A DNA stretch of 64,000 bases from Nocardia brasiliensis (GTDB taxonomy: Bacteria > Actinomycetota > Actinomycetes > Mycobacteriales > Mycobacteriaceae): contig NZ_CP046171.1 of NCBI RefSeq assembly GCF_011801125.1, positions 5,084,001 through 5,148,000 on the forward strand. The letters run 5' to 3'. The notes beneath the pieces were generated by a model. That model did not search any database and was not told the origin of the DNA. It was given only the letters and a program-made list of their open reading frames with translations. Below, piece after piece: positions 21,017 through 29,671 of the stretch (its first letter is position 1; each line of letters begins with the position of its first letter). A program made the position numbers and the translations under genes.

Positions 21017-21156
21017 GTCTGTTGTGCTCCATCTCGAATTAGGTCCGCCCCCACACTACTGTGTCCGACTTGCCGCGCATGCGGCGCTGCGCGTTCGCGT
21101 GGTGAGCGGTTGCCGCGCGCCAGGATCGGTGCGCGGCCGCACTGTTGTTTTCGCGT

Positions 21157-21777
21157 TCAGCCGCGCTGCTGCAACCGCTCCACGTACTTGGCGATCACAT
21201 CCACCTCCAGGTTGACCGTCGTGCCGACGGTGGCGAAGCCCAGATTGGTCAGGGCGAGCGTGGTGGGGATCAGCGAGACCTCGAACCAGTCCTTGCTGTC
21301 GGTGTCGGCGGGCTGATCGGTGACGCCGAGGCCGGAGACGGTGAGCGAAATACCGTCGACCGTGATCGAGCCCTTCTCCACCACGTAGCGGGCGATGGCG
21401 TCGGGCAGCGAGATGCGCACGACGTCCCAGTTGTCCGACGGCGTGCGCGAGAGCACGGTGCCGGTGCCGTCCACGTGGCCCTGCACCAGGTGTCCGCCGA
21501 GCCTGCTGTTGAGGGCGGCGGCGCGTTCCAGGTTGACCTTCGAGCCGGTGTCCAGCTTGCCGATGCTGGAGCGGTTCAGCGTCTCCTGCATCACGTCGAC
21601 GGTGAACGCGTCGCCGAGCACCTCGACCACGGTCAGGCACACCCCGTTCACGGCGATCGAATCACCGTGTCCGGCATCGGAGGTCACCAGCTCGCCTCGG
21701 ATGGTCAGCCGGGCGGCGTCGGCCAACCGCTCGGTGGCGACGATCTCGCCCAGCTCCTCGACGATGCCTGTGAACAT
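21157..21777 (-). CDS. ribE: Riboflavin synthase alpha chain
   Basis: Dismutates two lumazine molecules into riboflavin and the pyrimidine precursor. The 206-residue protein starts MFTGIVEELGEIV and has two lumazine-binding barrels: the first with GDSIAVNGVCLTVVEV, the second with KGSITVDGISLTVSGLGV, joined by RLGGHLVQGHVDGTG. The ATG at 21777 is preceded by CAGGGAG. It is the first gene of the ribE-ribBA-ribH unit. No FMN riboswitch was recognised in its upstream stretch. Confidence 0.97.
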   Translation of the reverse strand: MFTGIVEELGEIVATERLADAARLTIRGELVTSDAGHGDSIAVNGVCLTVVEVLGDAFTVDVMQETLNRSSIGKLDTGSKVNLERAAALNSRLGGHLVQGHVDGTGTVLSRTPSDNWDVVRISLPDAIARYVVEKGSITVDGISLTVSGLGVTDQPADTDSKDWFEVSLIPTTLALTNLGFATVGTTVNLEVDVIAKYVERLQQRG

Positions 21778-22374
21778 GCCATGACTCCCTGTCGCGTTGT
21801 GGTCCCCGTTGCGGAACAGCCCGGCCGCGGCAGGAATTCCCGCCGGTCGCCGCCGGTTGTCTCAGCTTAGTTCGCGGGGTCGGCGACCGTTCGCCCGCGG
21901 ACCGACCGGGTCGCCTCGCCCGCGATCAACCCGAACCCGTTCCCGGCAACCGCCGAGAGAAGCAGACCGTCCGCCGGACAAGGCGCAACCGACCGAGGGT
22001 TCGACAATGAATTACCGCGGAATTATGTTCACATATGCGGAAAAATCGCATTCTTCTTCTCGACGCGAATTAGCGAACGCAATTTTGATACCGCAAGAAG
22101 GCGATCCGGCTATCCGTAGCGCGCCCATTCGGGCACATACCCATCGGCAACACACTTTTAACGTTTCCTTGCGCGGTGATCGAAATAGACGCAATATTGT
22201 TATGTAGCTGATTCCTACCGTTCAACTTCCGATCCGACCAGTTCAGCGAGGAACGGTTCGACCTGGAGACGCCGATCAGGCGTCACAGGAAGTTCGACCC
22301 AGGGATGTCCACCACTCGAGGAAGTCAGAAACCACAGTGGGTCCAATCAAGTTCGACACAGTTGGGGGCGCGGC
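21778..22374. other. ribE upstream region with an AT-rich patch
   Basis: About 600 bases between ribE (minus) and the next plus-strand gene. The right half, roughly 22010-22205, is conspicuously AT-rich, with several runs of A or T, against a very GC-rich background. The patch holds one short frame (22007-22207). The expected FMN riboswitch core was looked for and not found. The word AAGTTCGAC occurs twice just before the plus-strand gene. Confidence 0.5.
22007..22207 (+). CDS. Possible small protein in an AT-rich patch
   Basis: A 66-codon frame starting MNYRGIMFTYAEK with a GAGGG site eight bases upstream. Its composition (Ile, Asn, Lys, Phe codons; AT-rich third positions) is unlike all neighbours. 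No family is recognised. It could be a horizontally acquired small gene or chance coding across an AT-rich regulatory region. Confidence 0.25.
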   Translation: MNYRGIMFTYAEKSHSSSRRELANAILIPQEGDPAIRSAPIRAHTHRQHTFNVSLRGDRNRRNIVM

Positions 22375-22845
22375 GTGACCACTTTTCTCGACTCGACGCT
22401 GGAGGTTCGCTGCGTGCAGTATCGCCGCGAATTCCACCTTCCCGCCTCGATCGATCCCACCTCGCGTCGCATACTCCTGCACATCGGCACCCATTACGGT
22501 GCCATCACCATGCCCGCCGATCTCGGCGCGCGGGTGCAGCAGCGGCTCGAACAGGCCGAGATCGCCGGGCCGGTCGTCGATCATCCACGCGCCAAGCGCT
22601 GGACCTTCCTCACCGGCCCCTACCGCCCAGACACCCTTCCAGCGGCGGTCTCCGCCGAACTGTTCCGGATGTACGCGACCGTCGCGTGCACGGGCAGCCA
22701 GGTCGTGCTGCCCTCACCTGACGACGAACGCACCGGCTATCGCACCTGGATTCGCCCACCCGAACCGGCGACCACCCGCCCACCCCTCAGCGCGGTCATC
22801 GAGGCCACCCGGGAGATGGGTGCGCGTAAGGGCGGCGCGCTCTGA
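22375..22845 (+). CDS. Small protein of unknown function
   Basis: A 156-residue soluble protein. The central part reads RRILLHIGTHYGAITMPADL, then PVVDHPRAKRWTFLTGP and a C-terminal GSQVVLPSPDDERTGYRTWI. This layout (a start segment, a short basic segment, a conserved WTFL motif, then a PSP motif) recalls small uncharacterised proteins found in several copies in nocardiae, but I cannot name a family. GTG start at 22375 after a G-rich site. It converges with rpe across a hairpin. Confidence 0.65.
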   Translation: MTTFLDSTLEVRCVQYRREFHLPASIDPTSRRILLHIGTHYGAITMPADLGARVQQRLEQAEIAGPVVDHPRAKRWTFLTGPYRPDTLPAAVSAELFRMYATVACTGSQVVLPSPDDERTGYRTWIRPPEPATTRPPLSAVIEATREMGARKGGAL

Positions 22846-22875
22846 ACCGGGCCGACCGGGATATATACGTGTTCA

Positions 22876-22915
22876 CCAGGTGACGGTGGCGGTTTCAGCC
22901 ACCACCGTTACCTGG
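22876..22915. terminator. Hairpin between convergent genes
   Basis: Arms at 22876-22890 and 22898-22915 pair with few mismatches around a short loop. The arm CCAGGTGACGGTGGCGG closely resembles the arm of the larger hairpin at 25424-25500. The position between two converging stops fits a bidirectional terminator. Confidence 0.7.
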
Positions 22916-22923
22916 ACGCGCGC

Positions 22924-23610
22924 TCAGCGGTGGGCGGCGGCCTGCTTGCGGAGGGCCTGCACGGTCGCGCCGGGGTCGGCGGTGTTGTAGACCGCGGAAC
23001 CGGCGACGAAGCAGTCGATGCCCGCCTCGGCGGCGGCCTCGATGGTGTTCGCGTTGATGCCACCGTCGATTTCGACCAGCAGACGCAGCTCGCCCGCGTC
23101 GACCAGGCGGCGGACGGTGCGCGCCTTGTCCAGGACGTCGGCGATGAACGACTGGCCGCCGAAGCCGGGCTCGACACTCATCACCAGCAGCGTGTCGAAC
23201 TCGCGCAGGATCTCCAGGTACGGCTCGATCGGCGTGTTCGGCTTCACCGAGAGCCCGGCCTTGGCGCCGGCCGCGCGGATATCGCGGGCCACCGAGATCG
23301 GGTCGTCGGTCGCCTCGGCGTGGAAGGTGACGTTGTAGGCGCCCGCCTCGGCGTACGGCGGCGCCCAGCGGCCCGGATCCTCGATCATCAGATGGCAGTC
23401 GAGCGGAATGTCGGTGGCCTTCAACAGGCTTTCCACCACGGGCAGGCCCAGGGTCAGGTTCGGCACGAAGTGCGCGTCCATCACGTCGACGTGCAGCCAG
23501 TCGGCGCCCTCGACGGCGCGGGCCTCATCGGCTAGATGCGCGAAATCGGCGGAAAGGATGGACGGGGCGATCATCGGGGCGGCCGGGCGCGCGTAAGTCG
23601 GGGTGGACAC
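22924..23610 (-). CDS. rpe: Ribulose-phosphate 3-epimerase
   Basis: Interconverts ribulose 5-phosphate and xylulose 5-phosphate. A TIM barrel of about 228 residues with [17 protein letters not shown], the metal-binding [18 protein letters not shown] and [22 protein letters not shown] and the second Asp in [13 protein letters not shown]. The start is not certain. The GTG at 23610 is chosen because TAGACT lies eight bases upstream and relatives carry about a dozen residues before IAPSIL; ATG 23574 is the alternative. Next to rib genes, as in mycobacteria, since pentose phosphate feeds riboflavin synthesis. Confidence 0.95.
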   Translation of the reverse strand: MSTPTYARPAAPMIAPSILSADFAHLADEARAVEGADWLHVDVMDAHFVPNLTLGLPVVESLLKATDIPLDCHLMIEDPGRWAPPYAEAGAYNVTFHAEATDDPISVARDIRAAGAKAGLSVKPNTPIEPYLEILREFDTLLVMSVEPGFGGQSFIADVLDKARTVRRLVDAGELRLLVEIDGGINANTIEAAAEAGIDCFVAGSAVYNTADPGATVQALRKQAAAHR

Positions 23611-23670
23611 AACGTCGCAGTCTATCGGTACCGGGGGTTGCCCAGCGCAAGAGTGGGTAGCCTGCATAGG

Positions 23671-24093
23671 GTGATCAACATTTCGGCGGAACAGGGGCTC
23701 TACAGCACCCCGGTGGAGATTCGGGTGGCCGCATCGGTCACACAGCTGCCCATCGTTCGTGGGCTCGCCGAAACTCTGGTCCTACTAAGTGATTTCACCT
23801 TGGACGAGGTGGCCGATATCCGGCTCGCGGTCGACGAGGTGTGCTCGACGCTCATCGCGGTGGCCGGCCCTGGCACGAGTCTGCATTGCCGCTTCACCGT
23901 CGGCGAGACCGAATTGCTGGTCCGCGTCAGTGGCATCGCCGACAAGGAGGGTCTCCCCGATCAACGCAGCTTCGGCTGGCATGTGCTGCGCACCCTCACC
24001 GATGAGGTGCAGGCGACCCAGGATCCATTCGATTCGGCAGTATCCGGATATCCGACGACGGTCGAGTTCCGTCGGGTCCGGGGGAAAGCGTAG
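23671..24093 (+). CDS. Anti-sigma factor, RsbW/UsfX type (ATPase-like)
   Basis: A 140-residue GHKL-fold protein. The N-box helix reads [18 protein letters not shown] and the later glycine turn is near [14 protein letters not shown]. It should bind and hold the sigma factor encoded next, and may be released by an antagonist when phosphorylated, as in the SigF/SigB systems. The GTG at 23671 has TAGCCT seven bases upstream, so a leaderless start is likely. Its TAG stop overlaps the sigma GTG by one base, implying translational coupling. Confidence 0.87.
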   Translation: MINISAEQGLYSTPVEIRVAASVTQLPIVRGLAETLVLLSDFTLDEVADIRLAVDEVCSTLIAVAGPGTSLHCRFTVGETELLVRVSGIADKEGLPDQRSFGWHVLRTLTDEVQATQDPFDSAVSGYPTTVEFRRVRGKA

Positions 24094-25334
24094 TGGCGGA
24101 CGAGGATACCGTGTTCGACTCGGAACGAGATGACGCCAAGACCGCCACCGACGACTCCGAGGCCCCCGCCGACGACGCGCTCAGCGAGGAAGACGCCGCC
24201 GAGGACAGCGAAACCCTCGAAACCGCAAGCACAGTCACCGGCTACGACGATGTGGGCCAACTGTTCCAGCAGCTCGGCGCGAGCACGCCGGGTACCGCTC
24301 GGCATGCGGCGATCCGTGCCGAACTGATCAGCCGGTGCATTCCGCTGGCCGACCACATCGCGCGCAAGTTCAGCGGGCGCGGTGAACCTTTCGACGATCT
24401 GACCCAGGTGGCGCGGGTCGGGCTGGTGCACGCGGTGGACCGATTCGATATCGAGCGCGGTTCCAACTTCCTGTCTTTCGCGGTGCCGACCATCATGGGC
24501 GAGGTCCGCCGGTACTTCCGTGACAACACCTGGGCCATGCGAGTCCCGCGGCGGGTCAAGGAAACTCACCTGCGCATCGGCGCGGCCATCGACGCGCTGT
24601 CGCAGCGGCTCGGCCGCTCGCCGACCGCGAAGGAGATCGCCGCCGAACTCGACGTGGACCCGGACGAGGTGACCCAGGCCGTCATCGCGGGCAACGCCTA
24701 CCAGCCGAGTTCCATCGACGCGGCCACCCTCGGACGCGACACCGACGCCTCGCTGCTCGACACCCTCGGCGAGGAGGAGACCCAATTCGACCGGGTCGAG
24801 GAGTATGTCGCGATCCGTCCGCTGCTGGCCGGGCTGCCCGAGCGGGAACGCCGAATCCTCACCATGCGGTTCTTCGAGTCGATGACACAGACCCAGATCG
24901 CGCAGCAGATGGGGATCTCGCAGATGCATGTCTCGCGCATCCTCGCGAAAACCCTTGCCCGCCTGCGGGAACAGACCAGCCGGGAGTAATCGGCCCGATT
25001 GCCGCTCGGCGCGCAGCCGCGCCGGGGCGGTGCGCCACCACGCGTCGTCGAGCAGTTCGCGCAGTCGCGCCCGATCAATGTGGTCGAGGTCGATCAGAAT
25101 GTAGGGGTGGTCGTCGTAGTGCGGCGTGGTGAAGAAGGCCGGATCGGCGGCGGCGAGCAGTGCCTGCTTCTCCGCGAGGTCACAGGCGAGCACCAGCCCG
25201 CCCTCCGCCTCAACGCGCCGCCTCGCGAACCCTTTGCCGCCGACCTTCAGTGCTGGGCTGCGCCACCACGTCGCCTCCTCGACACCGGGCAGTTCGGTGC
25301 CGAGCGCAACCACATCGTGCCAGGTCAAAGCCAT
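23961..25334 (-). CDS. MmcQ/YjbR-family protein with read-through 3' extension
   Basis: The first 115-120 residues match the small MmcQ/YjbR (DUF419) DNA-binding-like fold: MALTWHDVVALGTELPGVEE, WWRSPALKVGGKGFARR, FFTTPHYDDHPYILIDL and ELLDDAWWRTAPARL. Normally the protein would end just after this. Here no stop occurs and the frame continues about 340 codons antisense to the whole sigma gene and the end of the anti-sigma gene. That tail has no protein-like features. Either the natural stop was mutated or the gene relies on transcription ending early. The start ATG is at 25334. Confidence 0.55.
   Translation of the reverse strand: MALTWHDVVALGTELPGVEEATWWRSPALKVGGKGFARRRVEAEGGLVLACDLAEKQALLAAADPAFFTTPHYDDHPYILIDLDHIDRARLRELLDDAWWRTAPARLRAERQSGRLLPAGLFPQAGKGFREDARDMHLRDPHLLRDLGLCHRLEEPHGEDSAFPLGQPGQQRTDRDILLDPVELGLLLAEGVEQRGVGVASEGGRVDGTRLVGVARDDGLGHLVRVHVEFGGDLLRGRRAAEPLRQRVDGRADAQVSFLDPPRDSHGPGVVTEVPADLAHDGRHRERQEVGTALDIESVHRVHQPDPRHLGQIVERFTAPAELARDVVGQRNAPADQFGTDRRMPSGTRRARAELLEQLAHIVVAGDCACGFEGFAVLGGVFLAERVVGGGLGVVGGGLGVISFRVEHGILVRHYAFPRTRRNSTVVGYPDTAESNGSWVACTSSVRVRSTCQPKLR
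24093..24989 (+). CDS. SigF/SigB-type RNA polymerase sigma factor
   Basis: A 298-residue alternative sigma factor of the stress/sporulation SigF-SigB group. An unusually acidic N-terminal extension of about 60 residues (Asp/Glu-rich) precedes region 2 (FDDLTQVARVGLVHAVDRFD, then FLSFAVPTIMGEVRRYFRD). Region 3 has VPRRVKETHLRIGAAID, and region 4 the helix-turn-helix TQTQIAQQMGISQMHVSRIL. It is held by the anti-sigma factor encoded immediately upstream and overlapping by one base. The YjbR-like frame runs antisense through the whole gene. Confidence 0.93.
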   Translation: MADEDTVFDSERDDAKTATDDSEAPADDALSEEDAAEDSETLETASTVTGYDDVGQLFQQLGASTPGTARHAAIRAELISRCIPLADHIARKFSGRGEPFDDLTQVARVGLVHAVDRFDIERGSNFLSFAVPTIMGEVRRYFRDNTWAMRVPRRVKETHLRIGAAIDALSQRLGRSPTAKEIAAELDVDPDEVTQAVIAGNAYQPSSIDAATLGRDTDASLLDTLGEEETQFDRVEEYVAIRPLLAGLPERERRILTMRFFESMTQTQIAQQMGISQMHVSRILAKTLARLREQTSRE

Positions 25335-25423
25335 ACTTCGAGAATGCGGCACACGCACCGCGCAACAATTGGACGAATGTAACCCGTGTCCCCCGGAGAG
25401 CCCGCCAGGGACGCATAGCTCTT

Positions 25424-25500
25424 GGTCGGTTGATCACCAGGTAATGGTGGCGGACGGCTCTCGGCCGTTGCCGCCACCATTACCTGGTGATCGACTGACC
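25424..25500. repeat. Long inverted repeat, 30-base arms
   Basis: Arms at 25424-25453 and 25471-25500 match at 28 of 30 positions, with a 17-base loop that itself has a small stem. The arm core ACCAGGTAATGGTGGCGG differs at only two positions from the arm of the hairpin at 22876-22915. It may be a terminator or a dispersed hairpin element. Confidence 0.9.
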
Positions 25501-25680
25501 AGGATCCAGCGGTACGCGGACTGAGGGGGGCAGATATCGGGGGTCGTTTTGAGGGGCTGATGCGGGCTCGCCCCCGGCGCCCGCGCCACAGCGACACAGC
25601 CGAGGCGACCGTCCGGAGCGAAACCCCCGGGGCCACCTCGGGCGGCAGTGAGATGGTGTCCGACGCGACGCACCCTCGTA

Positions 25681-25730
25681 CCCGGAGCACCCTCGAATGG
25701 CCTGCGCCGGCTATTTCGAGGGTGCTCGGG
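25681..25730 (-). terminator. rsmB terminator hairpin
   Basis: Arms at 25681-25697 and 25715-25730 pair with one bulged base and a loop of about 17 bases. It starts four bases beyond the rsmB stop (25734), the usual place for a terminator. Confidence 0.75.
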
Positions 25731-25733
25731 TGG

Positions 25734-27830
25734 TCAGGAGGTGGGTTTGCGGAGGGCGGCCATGAACATGGCGTCGGTGCCGTGGCGGTGCGGCCACAGC
25801 TGGGCGGTGGGGCCGTCGCCGACATCGGTGACGCCGGGGAGCAGGTCGCGGGTGTCGAGTTGTTCGGCGCCGGTGCGGCGGACCGCGTCGGCGACCACCG
25901 CCACCGTCTCGGGGAGATGCGGCGAACAGGTGGAGTACAGGAGCACGCCGCCCGGACGCAGGAGATCCCACGCGGCGGTGAGCAATTCGCGTTGCAAGGT
26001 GACCAGCTCGGCGACGTCGGCCGGGGTGCGCCGCCAGCGTGCCTCGGGGCGGCGGCGTAACGCGCCGAGTCCGGTGCACGGAGCGTCCACCAAGATGCGG
26101 TCGTAGCCGGGGGTCAGACCGCTGTCGCGGCCGTCGGCGACGTGCACGTCGACCGGTAGGCCGTGCACGGCCTTGCGGACGAGTTCGGCGCGATGCTCGG
26201 CCGGTTCGACCGCGTCCAGGTGAAAGCCGTCGATGCCGGCGAGCGCGCCGAGCAGCGCGGCCTTTCCGCCCGGTCCGGCGCAGAGGTCGAGCCAGCGGCC
26301 GCCGTCCGGTCCGTCGAGCGGCGCCCTGGTCAGTGCCAACGCGACCAGCTGGCTGCCCTCGTCCTGCACGGCCGCCATGCCCTCGCGGACCGGCTCGAGC
26401 TTGCCGGGGTCGCCGCCGTCGAGGTACACCGCGTACGGCGACCAGCGCCCTTCTTCACCACCGGTCACCAGTGCCAGTTCTTCGGCACTGATATCGCCGG
26501 GCCGGGCCACCAGGTGCACGGCCGGGCGGGCGTCGTCGGCGGCCAGCGCGTCGCGCAGCTCGCCCGCCCGCGCACCGAGTGCGTCCGCGAACGCCTGCGC
26601 GATCCACGCCGGGTGGGCGAACTCGAAGGCCAAGTGCCCCACGGGATCCTTGGGCGCGAGCGCCTCGACCCACTGCTCGACGGTCTTCTCCCCCGCGCGC
26701 CGCAGCACCGCGTTCACGAAGCCGGCCTTGCCCGCGCCCGCCTCGGTGCGGGCGAGTGCCACCGAGGTGTCCACCGCCGCGTGCGCGCCGATCCGCGTCC
26801 GCAACAGCTGATAGACGCCCAGGCGCAACACATCGAGCAGCGGTCCGTCGATCTCGGCGAGCGGCCGACCGGCCCCGGCCTCGATCACCGCGTCGAGCAG
26901 GCCTTGCGAACGGCACGCGCCGTACGCGAGTTCGGTCGCCAACGCCGCGTCTCGCCCCGTCAGCTTCCGGTCCCGAAGCAGCCCCGGCAGCACCAGATTC
27001 GCGTACGCGTCCCGCTCCCGCACGGCCCGCAACACATCCCGCGCCACCAGCCGAGCCGCATCCACCCCCTCCGGAATCCGGTCCTTCCCTCCACCGGCAC
27101 CCCGGGCACCCGCCCCCCGCTTGGCGCCCCCACCACTGCCCCCCTTCGACCGCGAACCCCCTCGCCCCGCGCCACCCCCAACGCGCGCACCATCATTCAC
27201 GCCGCCCGATCGACCACCGGACCGCGAAGCACTCGCCCCTCGACCGGTTCCAACGGCCCGAGCATCAGCGCGCGCCTCGTCACTCGCCCCACCCAAACGG
27301 CCCTCCGCTCGGGTTCCACGCTCGACATCTCGCCCCGCCTGGCCCCCAATGCGCGCACCATCATTCACGCCGGACCGACCGCCCGCTCGCGCGCCATCTC
27401 TCGCCCCGCCCGCACGAGCATTCGAAGCGCCGGAACCAACCGCTCGACTCGAACCACTGCCCCGGTCTTCACGCTGTCCTGATGCATTGCGGCGCGGGCC
27501 GTTCGCCCGAGTGCCGCCTTGCTCATCCGCACCGGTACGGGCCGGGCGTCCACCGAATCGGGCACCACTCTGCGCACTGCCCCGCTTGGCCGCGCCGCCG
27601 GTGTCGGGCCGGGACGAACCCTCGGCGCGCTGCCATTTCGCCTGTGCGACGGGCTGATTCAGGGTGGATCGGCTGTCGCCCCCGGCCGGCCTGCCGGGCC
27701 GACCCTCGTCGCGTCCCGGCGTGCCGGCGCGGCGGGCGTGGTCCGCACCGTTGCCGCGCCGTGGTTGCGTCGCGCCGCGGGCCGGCTTCGACCCGCGAGA
27801 CTCGTTGCCGCCCTTGCCTTCCGCCGTCAT
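25734..27830 (-). CDS. rsmB: 16S rRNA (cytosine-967-C5) methyltransferase with long disordered N-terminus
   Basis: The C-terminal ~450 residues are RsmB. First comes a NusB-like RNA-binding domain (ARLVARDVLRAVRERDAYAN), then a Rossmann methyltransferase with the SAM site WLDLCAGPGGKAALL and the two catalytic Cys in VDAPCTGLGALRRRPE and LLYSTCSPHLPETV. It methylates C967 of 16S rRNA. The first ~250 residues are a low-complexity Gly/Arg/Ala/Ser extension with repeated RSGVNDGARIGG-type units. The ATG at 27830 is the first plausible start. It is 202 bases downstream of fmt, probably one transcript with def-fmt. Confidence 0.9.
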   Translation of the reverse strand: MTAEGKGGNESRGSKPARGATQPRRGNGADHARRAGTPGRDEGRPGRPAGGDSRSTLNQPVAQAKWQRAEGSSRPDTGGAAKRGSAQSGARFGGRPARTGADEQGGTRANGPRRNASGQREDRGSGSSRAVGSGASNARAGGARDGARAGGRSGVNDGARIGGQAGRDVERGTRAEGRLGGASDEARADARAVGTGRGASASRSGGRSGGVNDGARVGGGAGRGGSRSKGGSGGGAKRGAGARGAGGGKDRIPEGVDAARLVARDVLRAVRERDAYANLVLPGLLRDRKLTGRDAALATELAYGACRSQGLLDAVIEAGAGRPLAEIDGPLLDVLRLGVYQLLRTRIGAHAAVDTSVALARTEAGAGKAGFVNAVLRRAGEKTVEQWVEALAPKDPVGHLAFEFAHPAWIAQAFADALGARAGELRDALAADDARPAVHLVARPGDISAEELALVTGGEEGRWSPYAVYLDGGDPGKLEPVREGMAAVQDEGSQLVALALTRAPLDGPDGGRWLDLCAGPGGKAALLGALAGIDGFHLDAVEPAEHRAELVRKAVHGLPVDVHVADGRDSGLTPGYDRILVDAPCTGLGALRRRPEARWRRTPADVAELVTLQRELLTAAWDLLRPGGVLLYSTCSPHLPETVAVVADAVRRTGAEQLDTRDLLPGVTDVGDGPTAQLWPHRHGTDAMFMAALRKPTS

Positions 27831-28032
27831 GCGAGCACCGCGCGGGGGCGAATACCGGTGCCGACGGTCCGGCCCGGTCCCGAGATCGTGTGCCGTACTG
27901 TCATGTTCCACCGCTCTGTTCGCGGCCCCGGCGGGACGCCGCGAGCCTGGTCTGTACGCCGCGACCGGACCGCGCGGACCACACCGCCGGAGCACCGCAC
28001 CGTAGGTATGCCCCGCCGACGATCGAGGATCG

Positions 28033-28956
28033 TCACTCGAACTCCGCGCCGGGTTGCAGGCGGGCGCCGCGCGCCCAGTCGAGCGCCGCCATCATGCGCT
28101 TGCCTTGGGGTTGGACCTGGTCGAGGCGGACCGCGGTGGTGGCGGTGCCGACGAAGACACCGGACTTGCGGACCTCGATGCTGCGCGCGGGCAGCTGTTC
28201 CTCGACGAGTTCGACGGGGCCGAGTTTCAGTCGGGCGCCGCCGATTTCGGTCCACGCGCCCGGCGCCGGGGTCACCGCGCGGATGCGGCGGCCGATGGCG
28301 AGGGCGGGCAGGTCCCAGCGGATGTGCGCGGCCTCCGCGGTCACCTTGGCGGCGTGCGAGATTCCTTCGGCGGGCTGCGGAACCGACTGCAGGGTCCCGT
28401 CTTCCACGCCGTCGAGGGTGGCCTCGAGCAACCGGGCGCCGCTGTCGGCGAGCCGGTCGAGCAGAGTGCCCGCGGTGTCGGTGACGTCGATCTTCTCGGT
28501 GACCGTGCCGAACACCGGCCCGGTGTCGAGCCCGGCTTCGATCTGGAAGGTGGACGCGCCGGTGATCTCGTCGCCCGCGTCGATCGCGGCCTGCACCGGC
28601 GCCGCGCCGCGCCAGGCGGGCAACAGCGAGAAGTGCAGGTTGATCCAGCCGAAGCGCGGAATGTCGAGCACCCGCTGTGGCAGCAGGGCGCCGTAGGCCA
28701 CGACCGGACAGCAGTCCGGCGCCAATTCGGTGAGCTGGTCGATGAATTCGGGTTCGGACGGGCGGCGCGGCGTCAGTACCGGGATCCCGTGCTCGTCGGC
28801 GAGCAGTCCGACCGGCGAGCGCGTCACCTTGCGGCCGCGGCCCGCGACGGCGTCGGGCCGGGTCACCACGGCGACCACGTCGTGGCGGCTGGATTCGATG
28901 AAGCGACGCAGCGACGGCACCGCCGGTTCCGGCGTGCCCGCGAAGACGATGCGCAT
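28033..28956 (-). CDS. fmt: Methionyl-tRNA formyltransferase
   Basis: Formylates initiator Met-tRNA with 10-formyl-THF. A 307-residue protein: [20 protein letters not shown] at the start, the active-site [20 protein letters not shown] (His and the SLLPxxRG loop), and GLDTGPVFG with the catalytic Asp. The C-terminal OB-fold domain follows ([20 protein letters not shown]). The ATG at 28956 overlaps the def stop by one base, so the two are translationally coupled. Confidence 0.98.
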   Translation of the reverse strand: MRIVFAGTPEPAVPSLRRFIESSRHDVVAVVTRPDAVAGRGRKVTRSPVGLLADEHGIPVLTPRRPSEPEFIDQLTELAPDCCPVVAYGALLPQRVLDIPRFGWINLHFSLLPAWRGAAPVQAAIDAGDEITGASTFQIEAGLDTGPVFGTVTEKIDVTDTAGTLLDRLADSGARLLEATLDGVEDGTLQSVPQPAEGISHAAKVTAEAAHIRWDLPALAIGRRIRAVTPAPGAWTEIGGARLKLGPVELVEEQLPARSIEVRKSGVFVGTATTAVRLDQVQPQGKRMMAALDWARGARLQPGAEFE

Positions 28957-29522
28957 CAGCGGCCCCGCCCGAACGGACCGGCCTGGCCTGCTCCACTCAC
29001 CGAACGCGACGGCCGGGCGGTGACACCCGCACTGAACCAGTCGGATTCGCGAATGGTGCGCATCGCGTCCTTGCGGGCGGCCGGGTCGAGCCGGTCGATG
29101 AACAGCACGCCGTCGAGGTGATCGGTCTCGTGCTGCACGCACCGCGCCAGCAGTCCTTCGGCCGTGAATTCGACCGGCGCACCGTGCATGTCGACGCCGC
29201 TGGCGCGCACCCGGAGCGCGCGCCTGGTGTCGTAGCGGACCCCGGGAATGGACAGGCAGCCCTCGGGGCCGACCTGTTCTTCGTCACCGATGGGCTCCCA
29301 CCGCGGGTTCACCAGATGCCCCGCCGCGTCATGAGTGTCGTACACGAACACACGCAACCCCACTCCGATCTGCGGTGCCGCCATTCCGACGCCACCGTCG
29401 TCGTGCATGGTGTCGGTCAGGTCGGTCACCAGCTGCTGCAGTTCCCGGTCGAATTCGGTGACCTCCGCCGCGCGGGCGCGCAGAACGGGATCGCCGAACA
29501 GGCGAACTGGCTGAATGGTCAC
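28956..29522 (-). CDS. def: Peptide deformylase
   Basis: Removes the N-formyl group from nascent proteins, the reverse of what fmt prepares. The 188-residue protein has all three class motifs: [21 protein letters not shown] (metal Cys) and QHETDHLDG (metal His pair and Glu). The GTG at 29522 has GGGAG upstream; an ATG nine codons earlier lacks one. The C-terminal tail (about 20 residues, Gly/Ser/Arg-rich) is longer than the minimal enzyme. It is first in def-fmt-rsmB. Confidence 0.97.
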   Translation of the reverse strand: MTIQPVRLFGDPVLRARAAEVTEFDRELQQLVTDLTDTMHDDGGVGMAAPQIGVGLRVFVYDTHDAAGHLVNPRWEPIGDEEQVGPEGCLSIPGVRYDTRRALRVRASGVDMHGAPVEFTAEGLLARCVQHETDHLDGVLFIDRLDPAARKDAMRTIRESDWFSAGVTARPSRSVSGAGQAGPFGRGR

Positions 29523-29671
29523 GGCAAACTCCCGGAGGCGGACGAACACGGTCGTCTCATTCTAGTGAGACGACCGAATGTCCCCGATGCACCAGTCGGA
29601 ACCTGGTAGAACTCGAGTGCGGTCGGGCGGGGTGACGGTTCCCCCGCCCGGCCGCCCGCCGCGTGCGGGCC

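Larger units (their letters stand above)
25335..25733. other. Gene-free stretch with two hairpins
   Basis: Lies between the YjbR-like gene and the 3' end of rsmB, both on the minus strand. It contains the inverted repeat at 25424-25500 and the rsmB terminator at 25681-25730. Nothing else is seen. Confidence 0.5.

Noticed and set aside
21778..22000. FMN riboswitch upstream of ribE
   Set aside because: The conserved riboswitch core segments were searched for by eye on the minus strand and none matched; only a GC-rich stem-like stretch is present.
22276..22584. Minus-strand frame before the small unknown gene
   Set aside because: Overlaps antisense the better plus-strand gene, no recognisable family and no good start.
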